NCBI RefSeq assembly: GCF_000931445.1
Contig: NZ_CP010849.1
Location: 5,456,001-5,520,000, forward strand
DNA: 64,000 bases
From: Streptomyces cyaneogriseus subsp. noncyanogenus
GTDB lineage: Bacteria > Actinomycetota > Actinomycetes > Streptomycetales > Streptomycetaceae
Direction: 5' to 3'
The position numbers and the translations under genes are program-made. Position 1 is the stretch's first letter; each line of letters starts with the position of its first letter. Positions 51,384 through 60,361 of this stretch are shown here, one piece after another. The notes below the pieces were generated by a model. That model was not told where the DNA came from. It did no database searches and saw nothing but the letters and a program-made list of their open reading frames with translations.

Positions 51384-52898
51384 GTGACCACCACGACCGA
51401 CCTGGTGTCGTACGAGGACGCGCTCGCGTCGTACGACCCCGTCATGGGCCTCGAAGTCCATGTCGAACTCGGCACCAAGACCAAGATGTTCTGCGGCTGC
51501 TCGACCGCGCTGGGCGCCGAGCCGAACACCCAGACCTGCCCGGTCTGCCTCGGCCTGCCCGGCGCGCTGCCGGTCGTCAACGCGACCGGCGTCGAGTCCG
51601 CCATCAAGATCGGCCTCGCGCTGAACTGCGAGATCGCCGAGTGGTGCCGCTTCGCCCGGAAGAACTACTTCTATCCGGACATGCCGAAGAACTTCCAGAC
51701 CTCCCAGTACGACGAGCCGATCGCCTTCGACGGCTACCTCGACGTGCAGCTGGAGGACGGCGAGACCTTCCGCGTGGAGATCGAGCGCGCCCACATGGAG
51801 GAGGACACCGGCAAGTCGACCCACGTCGGCGGCGCCACCGGCCGTATCCACGGCGCGTCCCACTCCCTGCTCGACTACAACCGCGCCGGCATCCCGCTCA
51901 TCGAGATCGTCACCAAGCCGATCACCGGTGCCGGGGAGCGCGCTCCCGAGGTCGCGCGGGCGTACGTCCGTGAGCTGCGCGAGCTGATCCGCGCGCTCGG
52001 CGTCTCCGAGGCCCGTATGGAGATGGGCCAGATGCGCTGCGACGTGAACCTGTCGCTGATGCCGAAGGGCGCCGAGAAGTTCGGCACCCGCTCGGAGACG
52101 AAGAACGTCAACTCGCTGCGGTCCGTGGAGCGCGCGGCCCGCTTCGAGATCCAGCGGCACGCGGCCGTGCTGTCGTCCGGCGGCACGATCGTCCAGGAGA
52201 CCCGCCACTTCCACGAGGACACCGGGTCCACGACCTCGGGCCGGGTGAAGGAGGAGGCCGAGGACTACCGGTACTTCCCGGAGCCCGACCTCGTCCCCGT
52301 CGCCCCGTCCCGCGAGTGGGTCGAGAAGCTGCGCGCCGGGCTGCCCGAGCTGCCCCTGGTGCGCCGCAACCGGCTCCGTGAGGAGTGGGGGATCTCCGGC
52401 ACCGACATGCAGGCGATCCTCAACGCCGGTGCGCTGGACCTGATCGTCGCCACCATCGACGCCGGTGCCGACGCGGCCTCCGCCCGCAAGTGGTGGATGG
52501 GCGAGCTGGCCCGCAACGCCAACGAGTCGGGCAAGGCCCTGGACGAGCTGGCGATCACGCCGCAGCAGGTGGCCCGCGTCACCGAGCTGGTGGCCTCCGG
52601 CGATCTGAACGACAAGCTGGCCCGCCAGGTCATCGAGGGCGTCCTGGCCGGTGAGGGCGGCCCGGACGAGGTCGTCGACAAGCGCGGCCTGAAGGTCGTC
52701 TCCGACGAGGGCGCGCTCACCGCCGCCGTCGACGAGGCGATCGCCGGCAACCCGGGCGTCGCGGAGAAGATCCGCGGCGGCAAGGTGGCCGCGGCCGGTG
52801 CCCTGGTCGGCGCCGTCATGAAGGCGACCCGCGGCCAGGCGGACGCCGCGCGCGTCAAGGAGCTGATCCTGCAGAAGCTGGGCGTCGGCGAAGGCTGA
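51384..52898 (+). CDS. gatB: Amidotransferase subunit B
   Basis: The protein has 504 residues and binds the misacylated tRNA and performs the ATP-dependent amidation. MGLEVHVELGTKTKMFCGCS (~21-40) begins the kinase-like domain, with Cys residues (FCGCS, NTQTCPVCLGLPG) forming the zinc site. LLDYNRAGIPLIEIV is the family signature, and the C-terminal tRNA-binding tail domain ends at MKATRGQADAARVKELI. GTG 51384 has GAGGGA upstream. A 17-bp hairpin ends the operon. Confidence 0.98.
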   Translation: MTTTTDLVSYEDALASYDPVMGLEVHVELGTKTKMFCGCSTALGAEPNTQTCPVCLGLPGALPVVNATGVESAIKIGLALNCEIAEWCRFARKNYFYPDMPKNFQTSQYDEPIAFDGYLDVQLEDGETFRVEIERAHMEEDTGKSTHVGGATGRIHGASHSLLDYNRAGIPLIEIVTKPITGAGERAPEVARAYVRELRELIRALGVSEARMEMGQMRCDVNLSLMPKGAEKFGTRSETKNVNSLRSVERAARFEIQRHAAVLSSGGTIVQETRHFHEDTGSTTSGRVKEEAEDYRYFPEPDLVPVAPSREWVEKLRAGLPELPLVRRNRLREEWGISGTDMQAILNAGALDLIVATIDAGADAASARKWWMGELARNANESGKALDELAITPQQVARVTELVASGDLNDKLARQVIEGVLAGEGGPDEVVDKRGLKVVSDEGALTAAVDEAIAGNPGVAEKIRGGKVAAAGALVGAVMKATRGQADAARVKELILQKLGVGEG

Positions 52899-52915
52899 GC
52901 TCCCCGCACCTCTGC

Positions 52916-52952
52916 CCGAGGGGGCGCGCCGGTCGCCGGCGCGCCCCCTCGG
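52916..52952 (+). terminator. Terminator of the gat operon
   Basis: A perfect 17-bp stem (52916-52932 with 52936-52952) and a 3-base loop lie 17 bases after the gatB stop. Confidence 0.92.
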
Positions 52953-53002
52953 CGCGTCCCGCCGGGTGCCGTCGCCCCGGTCCCGGCCGCACGGGCCGTG
53001 CA

Positions 53003-53025
53003 TTCCTCACCGGTGATGTGAGGAA
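53003..53025. promoter_or_regulatory. Inverted repeat TTCCTCAC-N7-GTGAGGAA upstream of the MMPL gene
   Basis: Eight-base arms at 53003-53010 and 53018-53025 pair perfectly, and the centre contains a second palindrome, TCACCGGTGA (53007-53016). It lies ~140 bases before the MMPL start. It looks like a regulator-binding site rather than a terminator; no regulator gene is adjacent. Confidence 0.5.
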
Positions 53026-53164
53026 GCCCACGAACTCCGCAAACGATCACCATCCCCTGCAAGAGTGGCCTTCGCATCACTCATGCACTCTTTGCGGGCC
53101 GTTCACGTCCTGAACGACTGTTCCCGGTCAAAGATCAACAATCGGCACATCCGGGAGCACGTCC

Positions 53165-55429
53165 GTGGCAGCCCTCGCACGCTGGTGTGTCCAACGCCGC
53201 CTCGCCACCGTCCTGCTGTGGCTCCTCACCCTGGCCGGGGTCGCCGCGGCCGCCGCCGCCACCGGCTCGGCCTACTCCGACGACTACCGGGTCCCCGGAA
53301 CCGAGTCGGGCCGCGCCGCCGAGCTGCTCACCGCGGACTTCCCCGGCCTGAGCGGCGACAGCGACACCATCGTCTGGCACACCGCGTCCGGCACCGTGCG
53401 GGCCGCCGACATCGAGCAGACGATGACCCGCGCCCTGGACCGCGTCGAGGACCTGCCCGGTGTCGCCGCCGTGACCGGGCCCTACGGCGCCGAGGGCGCG
53501 GGCCGGATCAGCGAGGACGGGCGCACGGCGTACGCCACGGTCACCTTCGACGGCCGGGGCCAGGGCCCGTCGCCCGCGGCGGCCCGGGCCGTCGCCGAGG
53601 CCGCCGAGGCCGCCGAGGGCGACGGACTCCGGGTCGAGCTGGGCGGCGGCGCCGTCGCCGCCCCCGAGGCGCCGGGCGGCCACCTCGCCGAGGCCGTCGG
53701 CGTCGCCGTCGCCGCGGTCGTGCTGTTCCTCGCCTTCGGCTCCCTCGCCGCCTCCCTGCTGCCCATCGCCACCGCCCTGGTCGGCGTCGGCACCGCCTAC
53801 GCCGGGATCACGCTGCTCGGCCACGTCATGACCGTCGCCGACTTCGCGCCCATGCTGGGCCTGCTCATCGGCCTCGGTGTCGGCATCGACTACGCCCTGT
53901 TCATCGTCACCCGGCACCGGCGCGGCCTGAAACGCGGCCTGTCCGTCACCGAGGCGGCGGCGGAGGCCGTCGCCACCACGGGGCGCGCGGTCGTCTTCGC
54001 GGGCGCCACCGTGTGCATAGCCCTGCTGGGCATGCTGATCCTGCGGCTGGACTTCCTCAACGGGGTCGCCGTCGCCGCCTCGCTGACCGTCGTCCTGACC
54101 GTCGCCGCCTCCCTCACGCTGCTGCCCGCGCTGCTGGCCTGGATCGGCCCGCGGGCGCTCAGCCGCCGCGAACGGCGCCGGCTGGCCGAGCACGGCCCGG
54201 AGCCGGAGCTGCCCACCGGGTTCGCCGCCCGCTGGTCGGCCCTGGTCGAACGCCGCCCCCGGCTGCTCGGCGCCCTCGCGCTGGCCGCCGTCGCCGTCCT
54301 CGCGCTGCCCACCGCCGGACTGCGCCTGGGCACCTCCGACCAGGGCAACGACCCCCGGGGCAGCACCACCCGCCAGGCGTACGACCTCCTCGCCGACGGT
54401 TTCGGACCCGGCGTGAACGGGCCGCTCACCCTCGTCACCGAGGTCGGCGGCGCCCAGGACCGGCTCGCCCTGGACAACCTCGACACCGCCCTGCGCGCCA
54501 CCGAGGGCGTCGCCTCGGTGACGCCGGTGAGGTTCGACTCCGGCGGCGACACCGCGTACCTCACCGTCGTCCCCGGCTCCGGGCCGCAGGCGGAGGCGAC
54601 CAGCGACCTGGTCGAGCGGCTGCGCACCGAGGTGCTGCCGCGCGCCGAGGCCGGCACCTCGCTGGACGTGCACGTCGGCGGTGTGACGGCGGGCCACGAC
54701 GACTTCGCCGCCGTCATCGTCGGCAAGCTGCCCCTCTTCGTCGGCGTCGTCGTCGGCCTGGGCTGCCTGCTGCTCCTGCTGGCGTTCCGGTCCGTCGCCA
54801 TCCCGCTGAAGGCCGCCGCGATGAACGTGGCCGCCGTGGCCGGTTCCTTCGGCGTCGTCGTCGCCGTCTTCCAGTGGGGCTGGGGCAGCGAACCGCTGGG
54901 CCTCGGCAGCGGTGGGCCGATCGAACCCTTCCTTCCGGTGATCATGGTGTCGGTCCTCTTCGGCCTCTCCATGGACTACCAGGTCTTCCTGATCAGCCGG
55001 ATGTACGAGGAGTGGCTGGAGACCGGCGACAACCGGCGGGCCGTCCGCGTCGGCCTCGCCGAGACCAGCCGCGTGATCAACTCAGCGGCGGTCATCATGA
55101 TCTCCGTCTTCCTCGCCTTCGTACTCACCGGCGACCGGGTGATCGCCATGTTCGGCATCGCCCTCGCCGCCGCCGTCGCCATCGACGCCTTCGTGCTGCG
55201 CACCCTGCTGGTACCGGCGCTGATGCACCTGCTGGGCAGGGCCAACTGGTGGCTGCCCCGCCGGGTCGACGCCCGCCTGCCGCGGATCAGCATCGAGCCG
55301 CCCGAGAGCCGCGCGGCCCACGGAGGGCCGACCCCCGTGCCGGACGCGGAACCGGACGCGGAGCCGGCGGACGTCCCGGTGGCGCAGGAGCGGGGCCGAG
55401 CGGCCCGCGCCGCTCACAACGATCATTAA
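53165..55429 (+). CDS. MMPL-family RND transporter
   Basis: The protein has 754 residues arranged as two halves, each with one membrane span, a large extracytoplasmic domain and about five more spans. It is a member of the MMPL/RND family that moves lipids or drugs using the proton gradient. Family stretches are GLGVGIDYALFIVTRHRRGL (~236-255) and, in the second half, VLFGLSMDYQVFLISRMYEE (~596-615), with Asp in the middle of the membrane expected to relay protons. The C-terminus is a Glu/Pro/Asp-rich tail. GTG 53165 is the chosen start. The substrate is unknown. Confidence 0.94.
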   Translation: MAALARWCVQRRLATVLLWLLTLAGVAAAAAATGSAYSDDYRVPGTESGRAAELLTADFPGLSGDSDTIVWHTASGTVRAADIEQTMTRALDRVEDLPGVAAVTGPYGAEGAGRISEDGRTAYATVTFDGRGQGPSPAAARAVAEAAEAAEGDGLRVELGGGAVAAPEAPGGHLAEAVGVAVAAVVLFLAFGSLAASLLPIATALVGVGTAYAGITLLGHVMTVADFAPMLGLLIGLGVGIDYALFIVTRHRRGLKRGLSVTEAAAEAVATTGRAVVFAGATVCIALLGMLILRLDFLNGVAVAASLTVVLTVAASLTLLPALLAWIGPRALSRRERRRLAEHGPEPELPTGFAARWSALVERRPRLLGALALAAVAVLALPTAGLRLGTSDQGNDPRGSTTRQAYDLLADGFGPGVNGPLTLVTEVGGAQDRLALDNLDTALRATEGVASVTPVRFDSGGDTAYLTVVPGSGPQAEATSDLVERLRTEVLPRAEAGTSLDVHVGGVTAGHDDFAAVIVGKLPLFVGVVVGLGCLLLLLAFRSVAIPLKAAAMNVAAVAGSFGVVVAVFQWGWGSEPLGLGSGGPIEPFLPVIMVSVLFGLSMDYQVFLISRMYEEWLETGDNRRAVRVGLAETSRVINSAAVIMISVFLAFVLTGDRVIAMFGIALAAAVAIDAFVLRTLLVPALMHLLGRANWWLPRRVDARLPRISIEPPESRAAHGGPTPVPDAEPDAEPADVPVAQERGRAARAAHNDH

Positions 55430-55464
55430 GAGAGCTCTCAGAGAGCGTCCGTACGGTGCGGGGC

Positions 55465-56112
55465 ATGGGAACGAAGACAGTGGACGAGACCGGGGCCGCG
55501 ACGCGGGCCGACGAGGAGACGGCCGAGGCCGCCGCGGCGGACGCCGCCGGGGAGGGCGCAGCCGGCACCGCGCCCCGGAGCGCGGACGAGGCGGGGGAAG
55601 CCCCGGAGACCGCGGAGAAGACCGGGGAGGCCCTTGACGCCGGGGCAGGCCCGGACAACGGCGAGGCTCCGGACTCCGGCGAGGCGAAGGACGCCGGGGC
55701 GGCCGGGGAGGCGGGGCCCTCCGGGGTCGGCCAGGGGGCGGGCGCCGTGGTCTCCGCCGGGCTCGGCATCGTCTCGCTGACCGGTGGCTGGATCGGGACG
55801 GTGGCCTCCGCGCGCCAGTCGCTGATCGGCCAGCTGGAGACCTCGTCCTCGTCCGACATCGCCACGATGATCGAGAAGGGGTACGGCAACGCCTGGCACG
55901 CCACCGCGCTGTGGGGCGGCCTGTTCGCCCTGGCCGCGCTGATCGTCGGCGTCGTGGTGCTCGCGCGGCCCGCCTTCGGGGCGCCCGGCCGCCCGCAGGC
56001 CCCGTGGATCAAGTCGGTCGCCTGGGCGGGTGTCGCCCTCGGCGTCATCGGCCTGCTGCTGGCCGCCCTGAAGTACACCGACGTCCTGCTCGGACTGCCG
56101 TCCACGAGCTGA
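55465..56112 (+). CDS. Membrane protein with acidic N-terminus, function unknown
   Basis: The protein has 215 residues. The first ~85 residues are a disordered Ala/Glu/Asp/Gly-rich region. Three hydrophobic segments follow (GAGAVVSAGLGIVSLTGGWI, ALWGGLFALAALIVGVVVLA and SVAWAGVALGVIGLLLAAL). I recognise no domain. It starts 35 bases after the MMPL stop, just past the palindrome GAGAGCTCTC, and is followed by a strong terminator, so it probably shares a transcript with the MMPL gene. Confidence 0.8.
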   Translation: MGTKTVDETGAATRADEETAEAAAADAAGEGAAGTAPRSADEAGEAPETAEKTGEALDAGAGPDNGEAPDSGEAKDAGAAGEAGPSGVGQGAGAVVSAGLGIVSLTGGWIGTVASARQSLIGQLETSSSSDIATMIEKGYGNAWHATALWGGLFALAALIVGVVVLARPAFGAPGRPQAPWIKSVAWAGVALGVIGLLLAALKYTDVLLGLPSTS

Positions 56113-56135
56113 CCCCGGCCCGGGCCCGATCCACC

Positions 56136-56178
56136 AGGGGCCCCGGGCCTGCGCACGCGACGCAGGCCCGGGGCCCCT
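56136..56178 (+). terminator. Terminator after the membrane protein gene
   Basis: A perfect 18-bp stem (56136-56153 with 56161-56178) and a 7-base loop lie 24 bases after the stop at 56112. Confidence 0.92.
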
Positions 56179-56248
56179 TCGCGCACTCCCCGTCCGGAAC
56201 ACCCGTCCCGGATCGGCGGACCGGGACGTACGCTGGACGGGCCGGCGG

Positions 56249-56316
56249 CCTAGGGTCTGTCGTTTGGATCAGGCCGGATCCGCGAGCCCGGCGTGATCCA
56301 AACGAGAGGCCCTAGG
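56249..56316. repeat. 68-bp palindromic MITE-like element
   Basis: Arms of 23 bases (56249-56271 and 56294-56316) match at 21 positions around a 22-base centre. The core is TCGTTTGGATCA/TGATCCAAACGA and the ends are CCTAGGG/CCCTAGG. I recall similar elements dispersed in Streptomyces intergenic regions. The right end touches the ribosome-binding site (GGGAGG) of the next gene. Confidence 0.85.
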
Positions 56317-56324
56317 GAGGCACC

Positions 56325-56513
56325 GTGTTCAACGTCCTGCACGAACTGTTCTCACCCGGTCGCAAGCACACCCGGGACGAACAGAACCGGCTGGAGCTGA
56401 CCCGGGAGGACGTGGGCGACGGCGACCCCGGCCGCGGGCCGATAGACCTGGCGTCGGGGAAGGTCGTCGTACGAGCGCCCCGGGAGCCGGAGGCGGACCC
56501 CGCCGCGGAGTGA
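56325..56513 (+). CDS. Small conserved protein (DUF6191-like)
   Basis: The protein has 62 residues, MFNVLHELFSPGRKHTRDEQ at the start and GDGDPGRGPIDLASGKVVVR in the middle, the pattern of a small family that I recall from Streptomyces (DUF6191). Its role is unknown. GTG 56325 has GGGAGG 6 bases upstream, and those bases are partly the end of the palindromic element. It converges on the PQQ-type dehydrogenase gene with 7 bases between stops. Confidence 0.85.
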   Translation: MFNVLHELFSPGRKHTRDEQNRLELTREDVGDGDPGRGPIDLASGKVVVRAPREPEADPAAE

Positions 56514-56520
56514 CCGCCCC

Positions 56521-57684
56521 CTAGGTGACCCTGAGCTCCAGGATCCGGTCGTCGCCCTTCGCCGGGTCGCCCCGGCCGTCCGTGTTGCTGGTCACCAGCC
56601 ACAGTTTGTCGCCGCCCGCCGCGACCACCGTGCGCAGACGTCCGTACTCGCCCTTCAGGAAGGACTGCGGGTCGGCCGCGGCCCCGGTGCCCTTCAGCGG
56701 GACGCGCCACAGACGCTCGCCGCGCAGGCCGGCCGCCCACAGGGACCCGGCGGCGTGGGCGAGGCCGCTGGGGGAGGCGTCCTCCGTGCTCCACTGGGCC
56801 AGCGGGTCGTGGAAGGCGCTCTCGTCCGACCTGCCCTCGGCTTCCGGCCAGCCGTAGTTGTCACCCGGCTCCACGGCGTTCAGCTCGTCCCACGTGTCCT
56901 GGCCGAACTCGGAGGCGAACAGGCGCTGCCGGGCGTCCCAGGCCAGGCCCTGCACATTGCGGTGGCCGTAGGAGTAGACGGGGGAGTCCGGGAAGGGGTT
57001 GCCCGGCGCCGGCTCGCCCTCCGCCGTCAGGCGCAGGATCTTGCCGCCGAGGGACTCCTTGTCCTGGGACAGGCCCGTGTCGCCGCTCTCGCCCGTGCCC
57101 ACGTACAGCATCCGGTCCGGACCGAAGGCGATCCGGCCGCCGTTGTGGACCACTCCCTTGGGGATGCCCTTGAACACCGTGTCGGGGGCGCCCAGTTGCC
57201 GGCCGGCCGGCTTGTCCTCGTCGTAGAGCATGCGCACCACGCGGTTGTCCGAGGCCGAGGTGAAGTACGCGTAGACCATGCGGTCCGAGGCGTAGCCGGG
57301 GGAGAGCGCGATGCCGAGCAGGCCGCCCTCCCCGGACGGTGCCACGCCGGGCACCTCGCCCAGCTCCGTCTTCTCGCCGGAGCGGGCGTCCACCCGCGTG
57401 ATGGTGGCCTCGTCCCGCGAGGAGACGAGCAGGTCGCCGTCCGGGAGCGGGGCCAGGCCCCAGGGGCTGTCCAGGCCGGTGGCGACGGTGCGGACCACCT
57501 TCACGGAGCCCTTGGCCGCGGGGCTCGGCGCGGCGTCCGTCCCGGTGGGCGACGACCGCGCGGTCGTCCGGCCGGGGGAGGCGCTCCCGTCCGTCGCCGG
57601 TGCGCCCTCGCCACCGGAGGAGCAGCCGGCCGTCAGCAGCAGCGCGGCGGCGGCCAGTACGGCCGTCACGGCTCGACGTGGCAC
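56521..57684 (-). CDS. PQQ-dependent sugar dehydrogenase-like lipoprotein
   Basis: The protein has 387 residues from GTG 57684 (AAAGGA 8 bases upstream). A lipoprotein signal ends LLLTAGC (Cys 21). The mature protein is a six-bladed propeller of the glucose/sorbosone dehydrogenase family, with GLDSPWGLAPLPDGDLLVS, GEGGLLGIALSPGYASDRMVY, GRIAFGPDRMLYVGTGESGD and YSYGHRNVQGLAWD typical of soluble aldose dehydrogenases that use PQQ. The expected catalytic His is in VVHNGGRIAF. The substrate is unknown and Streptomyces PQQ supply uncertain. Confidence 0.92.
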   Translation of the reverse strand: MPRRAVTAVLAAAALLLTAGCSSGGEGAPATDGSASPGRTTARSSPTGTDAAPSPAAKGSVKVVRTVATGLDSPWGLAPLPDGDLLVSSRDEATITRVDARSGEKTELGEVPGVAPSGEGGLLGIALSPGYASDRMVYAYFTSASDNRVVRMLYDEDKPAGRQLGAPDTVFKGIPKGVVHNGGRIAFGPDRMLYVGTGESGDTGLSQDKESLGGKILRLTAEGEPAPGNPFPDSPVYSYGHRNVQGLAWDARQRLFASEFGQDTWDELNAVEPGDNYGWPEAEGRSDESAFHDPLAQWSTEDASPSGLAHAAGSLWAAGLRGERLWRVPLKGTGAAADPQSFLKGEYGRLRTVVAAGGDKLWLVTSNTDGRGDPAKGDDRILELRVT

Positions 57685-57796
57685 GATCACGGTCCTTTCG
57701 ACGCGGCGGGTTCTCCCTGTCATACACCGCTCGCGCCCCCGGGTTCCCGCTCCCGGGAACCGGAAGCCCGGGCGCCGCGCCCGCGGCGGCCGGAAC

Positions 57797-58795
57797 TCAG
57801 TCCCAGGACCCCTGCGCGGCCGGCAGGCCGGCGATCTCCGCGAAGTCCCGGGCCGTCAGCCGCAGCCCGGCCGCCGCCGCGTTCTCCGCCACCCAGCGCT
57901 CCCGCTTGGCACCCGGCACCGGGACCACGTGCGGCCCCTGGGCCAGCACCCAGGCCAGGGCCACCTGCGCCGGTGTGACCTCCTCGCCGTGCCGGGCGGC
58001 GACCCGGCGCAGCCCGGCCACGATCGGCTGGTTGGCGGCCATCATCTCGGCGGTGAAGCGGGGGTGCCGGGCCCGCACGTCGTCCGGCTCGAAGCCCTCC
58101 CCGGGCGTGAGCGTGCCGGTCAGGAAGCCGTTGCCGAGCGGCATCGCGGCCAGGAACCCCACCCCGCGCGCCGCGCACCACGGCAGCAGCGCCCGCAGCG
58201 CCTCCGGCGACCACACCGACAGCTCGGCCTGCACGGCGCTGACCGGGAAGACCTGCTGGACCCGTTCCAGTTGCCGGATCGTCGCGTCGTGCAGCCCCGA
58301 CCCCAGCCGCCGCGCCGACCGCGCCCCCACCGCGCACAGCCCCAGCGCCCGTACCTTCCCGGCCCGCACGAGTTCCGCCATCGCGCCCCAGGTCTCCTCG
58401 ACCGGGACCTCCGGATCGGCGCGGTGGAGCTGGTAGAGGTCGATGACGTCGGTCTGCAGACGGCGCAGAGAGGCGTCGCAGGCCCGCCGGACGTATCCGG
58501 GACGGCCGTTGGCCACGACGTGCTGGTCCCCGACCAGCAGCCCGACCTTGGTGGAGACGAACGCCTCGGAGCGCCGCTGTCTCAGGACCCGCCCCAGCAG
58601 CAGCTCGTTGGTGAAGGGGCCGTACATGTCGGCCGTGTCGAGCAGGGACGACCCCAGGTCGAGCGCCCGGTGCACCGCCCTGAGCGACTCGTCGCCCCGC
58701 TGTCGCGACGCGCTGTACGCCCAGCTCATCGGCATGCACCCGAGCCCGACGGCCCCCACCTCGAGTGCCCCCGCGCCGATCGTCCTGCGCTCCAC
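57797..58795 (-). CDS. Aldo/keto reductase
   Basis: The protein has 332 residues from GTG 58795 (GAGGG 10 bases upstream); the open frame extends to 58849. It is an NADPH-dependent TIM barrel with the tetrad Asp and Tyr in SLLDTADMYGPFTNE (~50-58), Lys in FVSTKVGLL (~82) and His in LYQLHRADPEVP (~125). Such proteins are called AKR13-like or general stress reductases; the substrate is unknown. It is divergent from the 2-hydroxyacid dehydrogenase gene, with 77 bases between the starts. Confidence 0.93.
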   Translation of the reverse strand: MERRTIGAGALEVGAVGLGCMPMSWAYSASRQRGDESLRAVHRALDLGSSLLDTADMYGPFTNELLLGRVLRQRRSEAFVSTKVGLLVGDQHVVANGRPGYVRRACDASLRRLQTDVIDLYQLHRADPEVPVEETWGAMAELVRAGKVRALGLCAVGARSARRLGSGLHDATIRQLERVQQVFPVSAVQAELSVWSPEALRALLPWCAARGVGFLAAMPLGNGFLTGTLTPGEGFEPDDVRARHPRFTAEMMAANQPIVAGLRRVAARHGEEVTPAQVALAWVLAQGPHVVPVPGAKRERWVAENAAAAGLRLTARDFAEIAGLPAAQGSWD

Positions 58796-58872
58796 CTGGT
58801 CGTGACCCTCCCTCGTTAGGCCACCCCAACCTAACCTCTGCGCCGTCACGCCCCTGACATAGCCTCCAGGCC

Positions 58873-59823
58873 ATGACTGCTGATGTGTGGCTGCCCATAC
58901 CGCCCGACGAGATCGAGGGCCTTCCCGAGGGTCCCTCCTACCGCTTCTGGGACGGCGCGGAGGACTACCCCGCGGACCCCGCCGACTGCGCGTTCTACGT
59001 CGTGCCGTACATGAAGCCCAGCCCGCTGTGCGTCCGTCCGCTGCCGCGGATGAGCTCCCTGCGGGTGGTGCAGACCCTGTCCGCCGGGATCGACCATGTG
59101 GAGCCGGGACTGAAGGACCTGCCCGCCGGGGTACTGCTGTGCAACGCGCGCGGGGTGCACGAGGCCAGCACCGCGGAGCTGACGCTCACGCTGATCCTGG
59201 CGTCGCTGCGGGGCGTACCCGACTTCGTCCGCGCCCAGGAGCGGGGGGAGTGGCTCGGCGGGTTCCGGCCCGCGCTGGCCGACAAGAACGTGCTCATCGT
59301 GGGGTACGGCTCGATCGGCGCGGCGATCGAGGACCGGCTCGTGCCCTTCGAGGTGGCGCGGGTGGCACGCGTCGCGCGCTCCGGGCGCACCACGGAGCGC
59401 GGGCCCGTGCATCCGCTCACCGAGCTGCCCGCCCTGCTTCCGGAGGCGGACGTCGTCGTCCTGTCCACACCGCTCACCGAGACCACCCGCGGCCTGGTGG
59501 ACGCGGACTTCCTGGCCCGGATGAAGGACGGCGCCCTGCTCGTCAACGTCGCCCGCGGTCCCGTCGTCGACACCGAGGCCCTCCTCGTCGAGGCGGAGAA
59601 GGGCCGGATCGCGGCAGCCCTCGACGTCACCGACCCCGAGCCGCTGCCGCCGGGTCACCCCCTGTGGCAGGCGCCGGGCGTGCTGATCAGCCCGCACGCC
59701 GGCGGCCCGACGAGCGCCTTCCGGCCACGCGCGAAGCGCCTGCTGACAGACCAGTTGCGCCGTTTCGTGAACCAGGAGCCCCTGCGCAACGTGATGCTCA
59801 CGACGGGCATGTCCGGGGCGTGA
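58873..59823 (+). CDS. D-isomer-specific 2-hydroxyacid dehydrogenase
   Basis: The protein has 316 residues. The NAD(P) motif is NVLIVGYGSIGAAIEDRL (~140). Catalytic Arg is in LVNVARGPVVDTEAL (~223), Glu in VTDPEPLPPGHPL (~255) and His in VLISPHAGGPT (~275). It resembles glyoxylate/hydroxypyruvate reductases, which would fit serine/glycine metabolism, but the substrate cannot be fixed. ATG 58873 lacks a clear Shine-Dalgarno. Confidence 0.93.
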   Translation: MTADVWLPIPPDEIEGLPEGPSYRFWDGAEDYPADPADCAFYVVPYMKPSPLCVRPLPRMSSLRVVQTLSAGIDHVEPGLKDLPAGVLLCNARGVHEASTAELTLTLILASLRGVPDFVRAQERGEWLGGFRPALADKNVLIVGYGSIGAAIEDRLVPFEVARVARVARSGRTTERGPVHPLTELPALLPEADVVVLSTPLTETTRGLVDADFLARMKDGALLVNVARGPVVDTEALLVEAEKGRIAAALDVTDPEPLPPGHPLWQAPGVLISPHAGGPTSAFRPRAKRLLTDQLRRFVNQEPLRNVMLTTGMSGA

Positions 59824-60157
59824 TCCGCGCGTCCGGCGCGGCACCCCCGTGGCCGGACGCCCGGCGCCTCCGGCGCACTCGGCACAACCGAAAAGCGGCC
59901 CATGCGCCCGCGCACCGGCGCGAAACCGTCCGATCCGTGCGACCGGCGCACGTCGCGCACCAAGGGCGTAAACCGCTTCCCGTGCGGTACGCGACCTTCC
60001 GGGAACGGCGAGTTTTCGCATATTCCCTGCTCGTCACGGAGAGTAGAGAACCTATGTCCCTGAGTGACGGCACTGGTGTATCGTCCCGACAGGGGCTGCG
60101 CCGTGCACGTTCGGCGCCGGGGATGGACATTTCAGACGGTGAGGGGGGCGACGGGCG
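59824..60157. promoter_or_regulatory. Gene-free region with the promoter of the GGDEF gene
   Basis: These 334 bases are open in several frames but show no coding bias. The part from about 60005 to 60090 (GCATATTCCC, GAGTAGAGAACCTATG, GGTGTATCG) is least GC-rich and probably contains the promoter. GAGGGGGG at ~60141 is a ribosome-binding-like sequence. I could not place a -10/-35 pair or a BldD site. Confidence 0.5.
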
Positions 60158-60361
60158 ATGCACGGCCTATGGACCAACGATCCGACGCGGCGGGGCCGCC
60201 GACGGCGACCCCCGCGCACGGCCGCGGGCAGCGGCGGCCACCGCGACCAGTACGACCGGAGCCATCACCTGCGCAGGCAGACCAGCCGCAGGCGGCCCGC
60301 CCAAGGAGCGCGCCCGGACCCGAGGGATCCGGTAGCGGCGCGGAGCGGGAGGCCCCGGTGA
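60158..60361 (+). CDS. Possible Arg-rich upstream ORF coupled to the GGDEF gene
   Basis: This is a 67-codon frame, MHGLWTNDPTRRGRRRR at the start, with GAGGGGGG 10 bases before its ATG and a stop that overlaps the GTG of the GGDEF gene as GTGA. By my count its third-position GC (~87%) is higher than that of the overlapping downstream frame here (~76%). It has no homologue that I know. It may be a real small gene or a leader that couples translation, or the region may instead be the N-terminal part of the GGDEF protein from ATG 60169. Confidence 0.35.
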   Translation: MHGLWTNDPTRRGRRRRPPRTAAGSGGHRDQYDRSHHLRRQTSRRRPAQGARPDPRDPVAARSGRPR

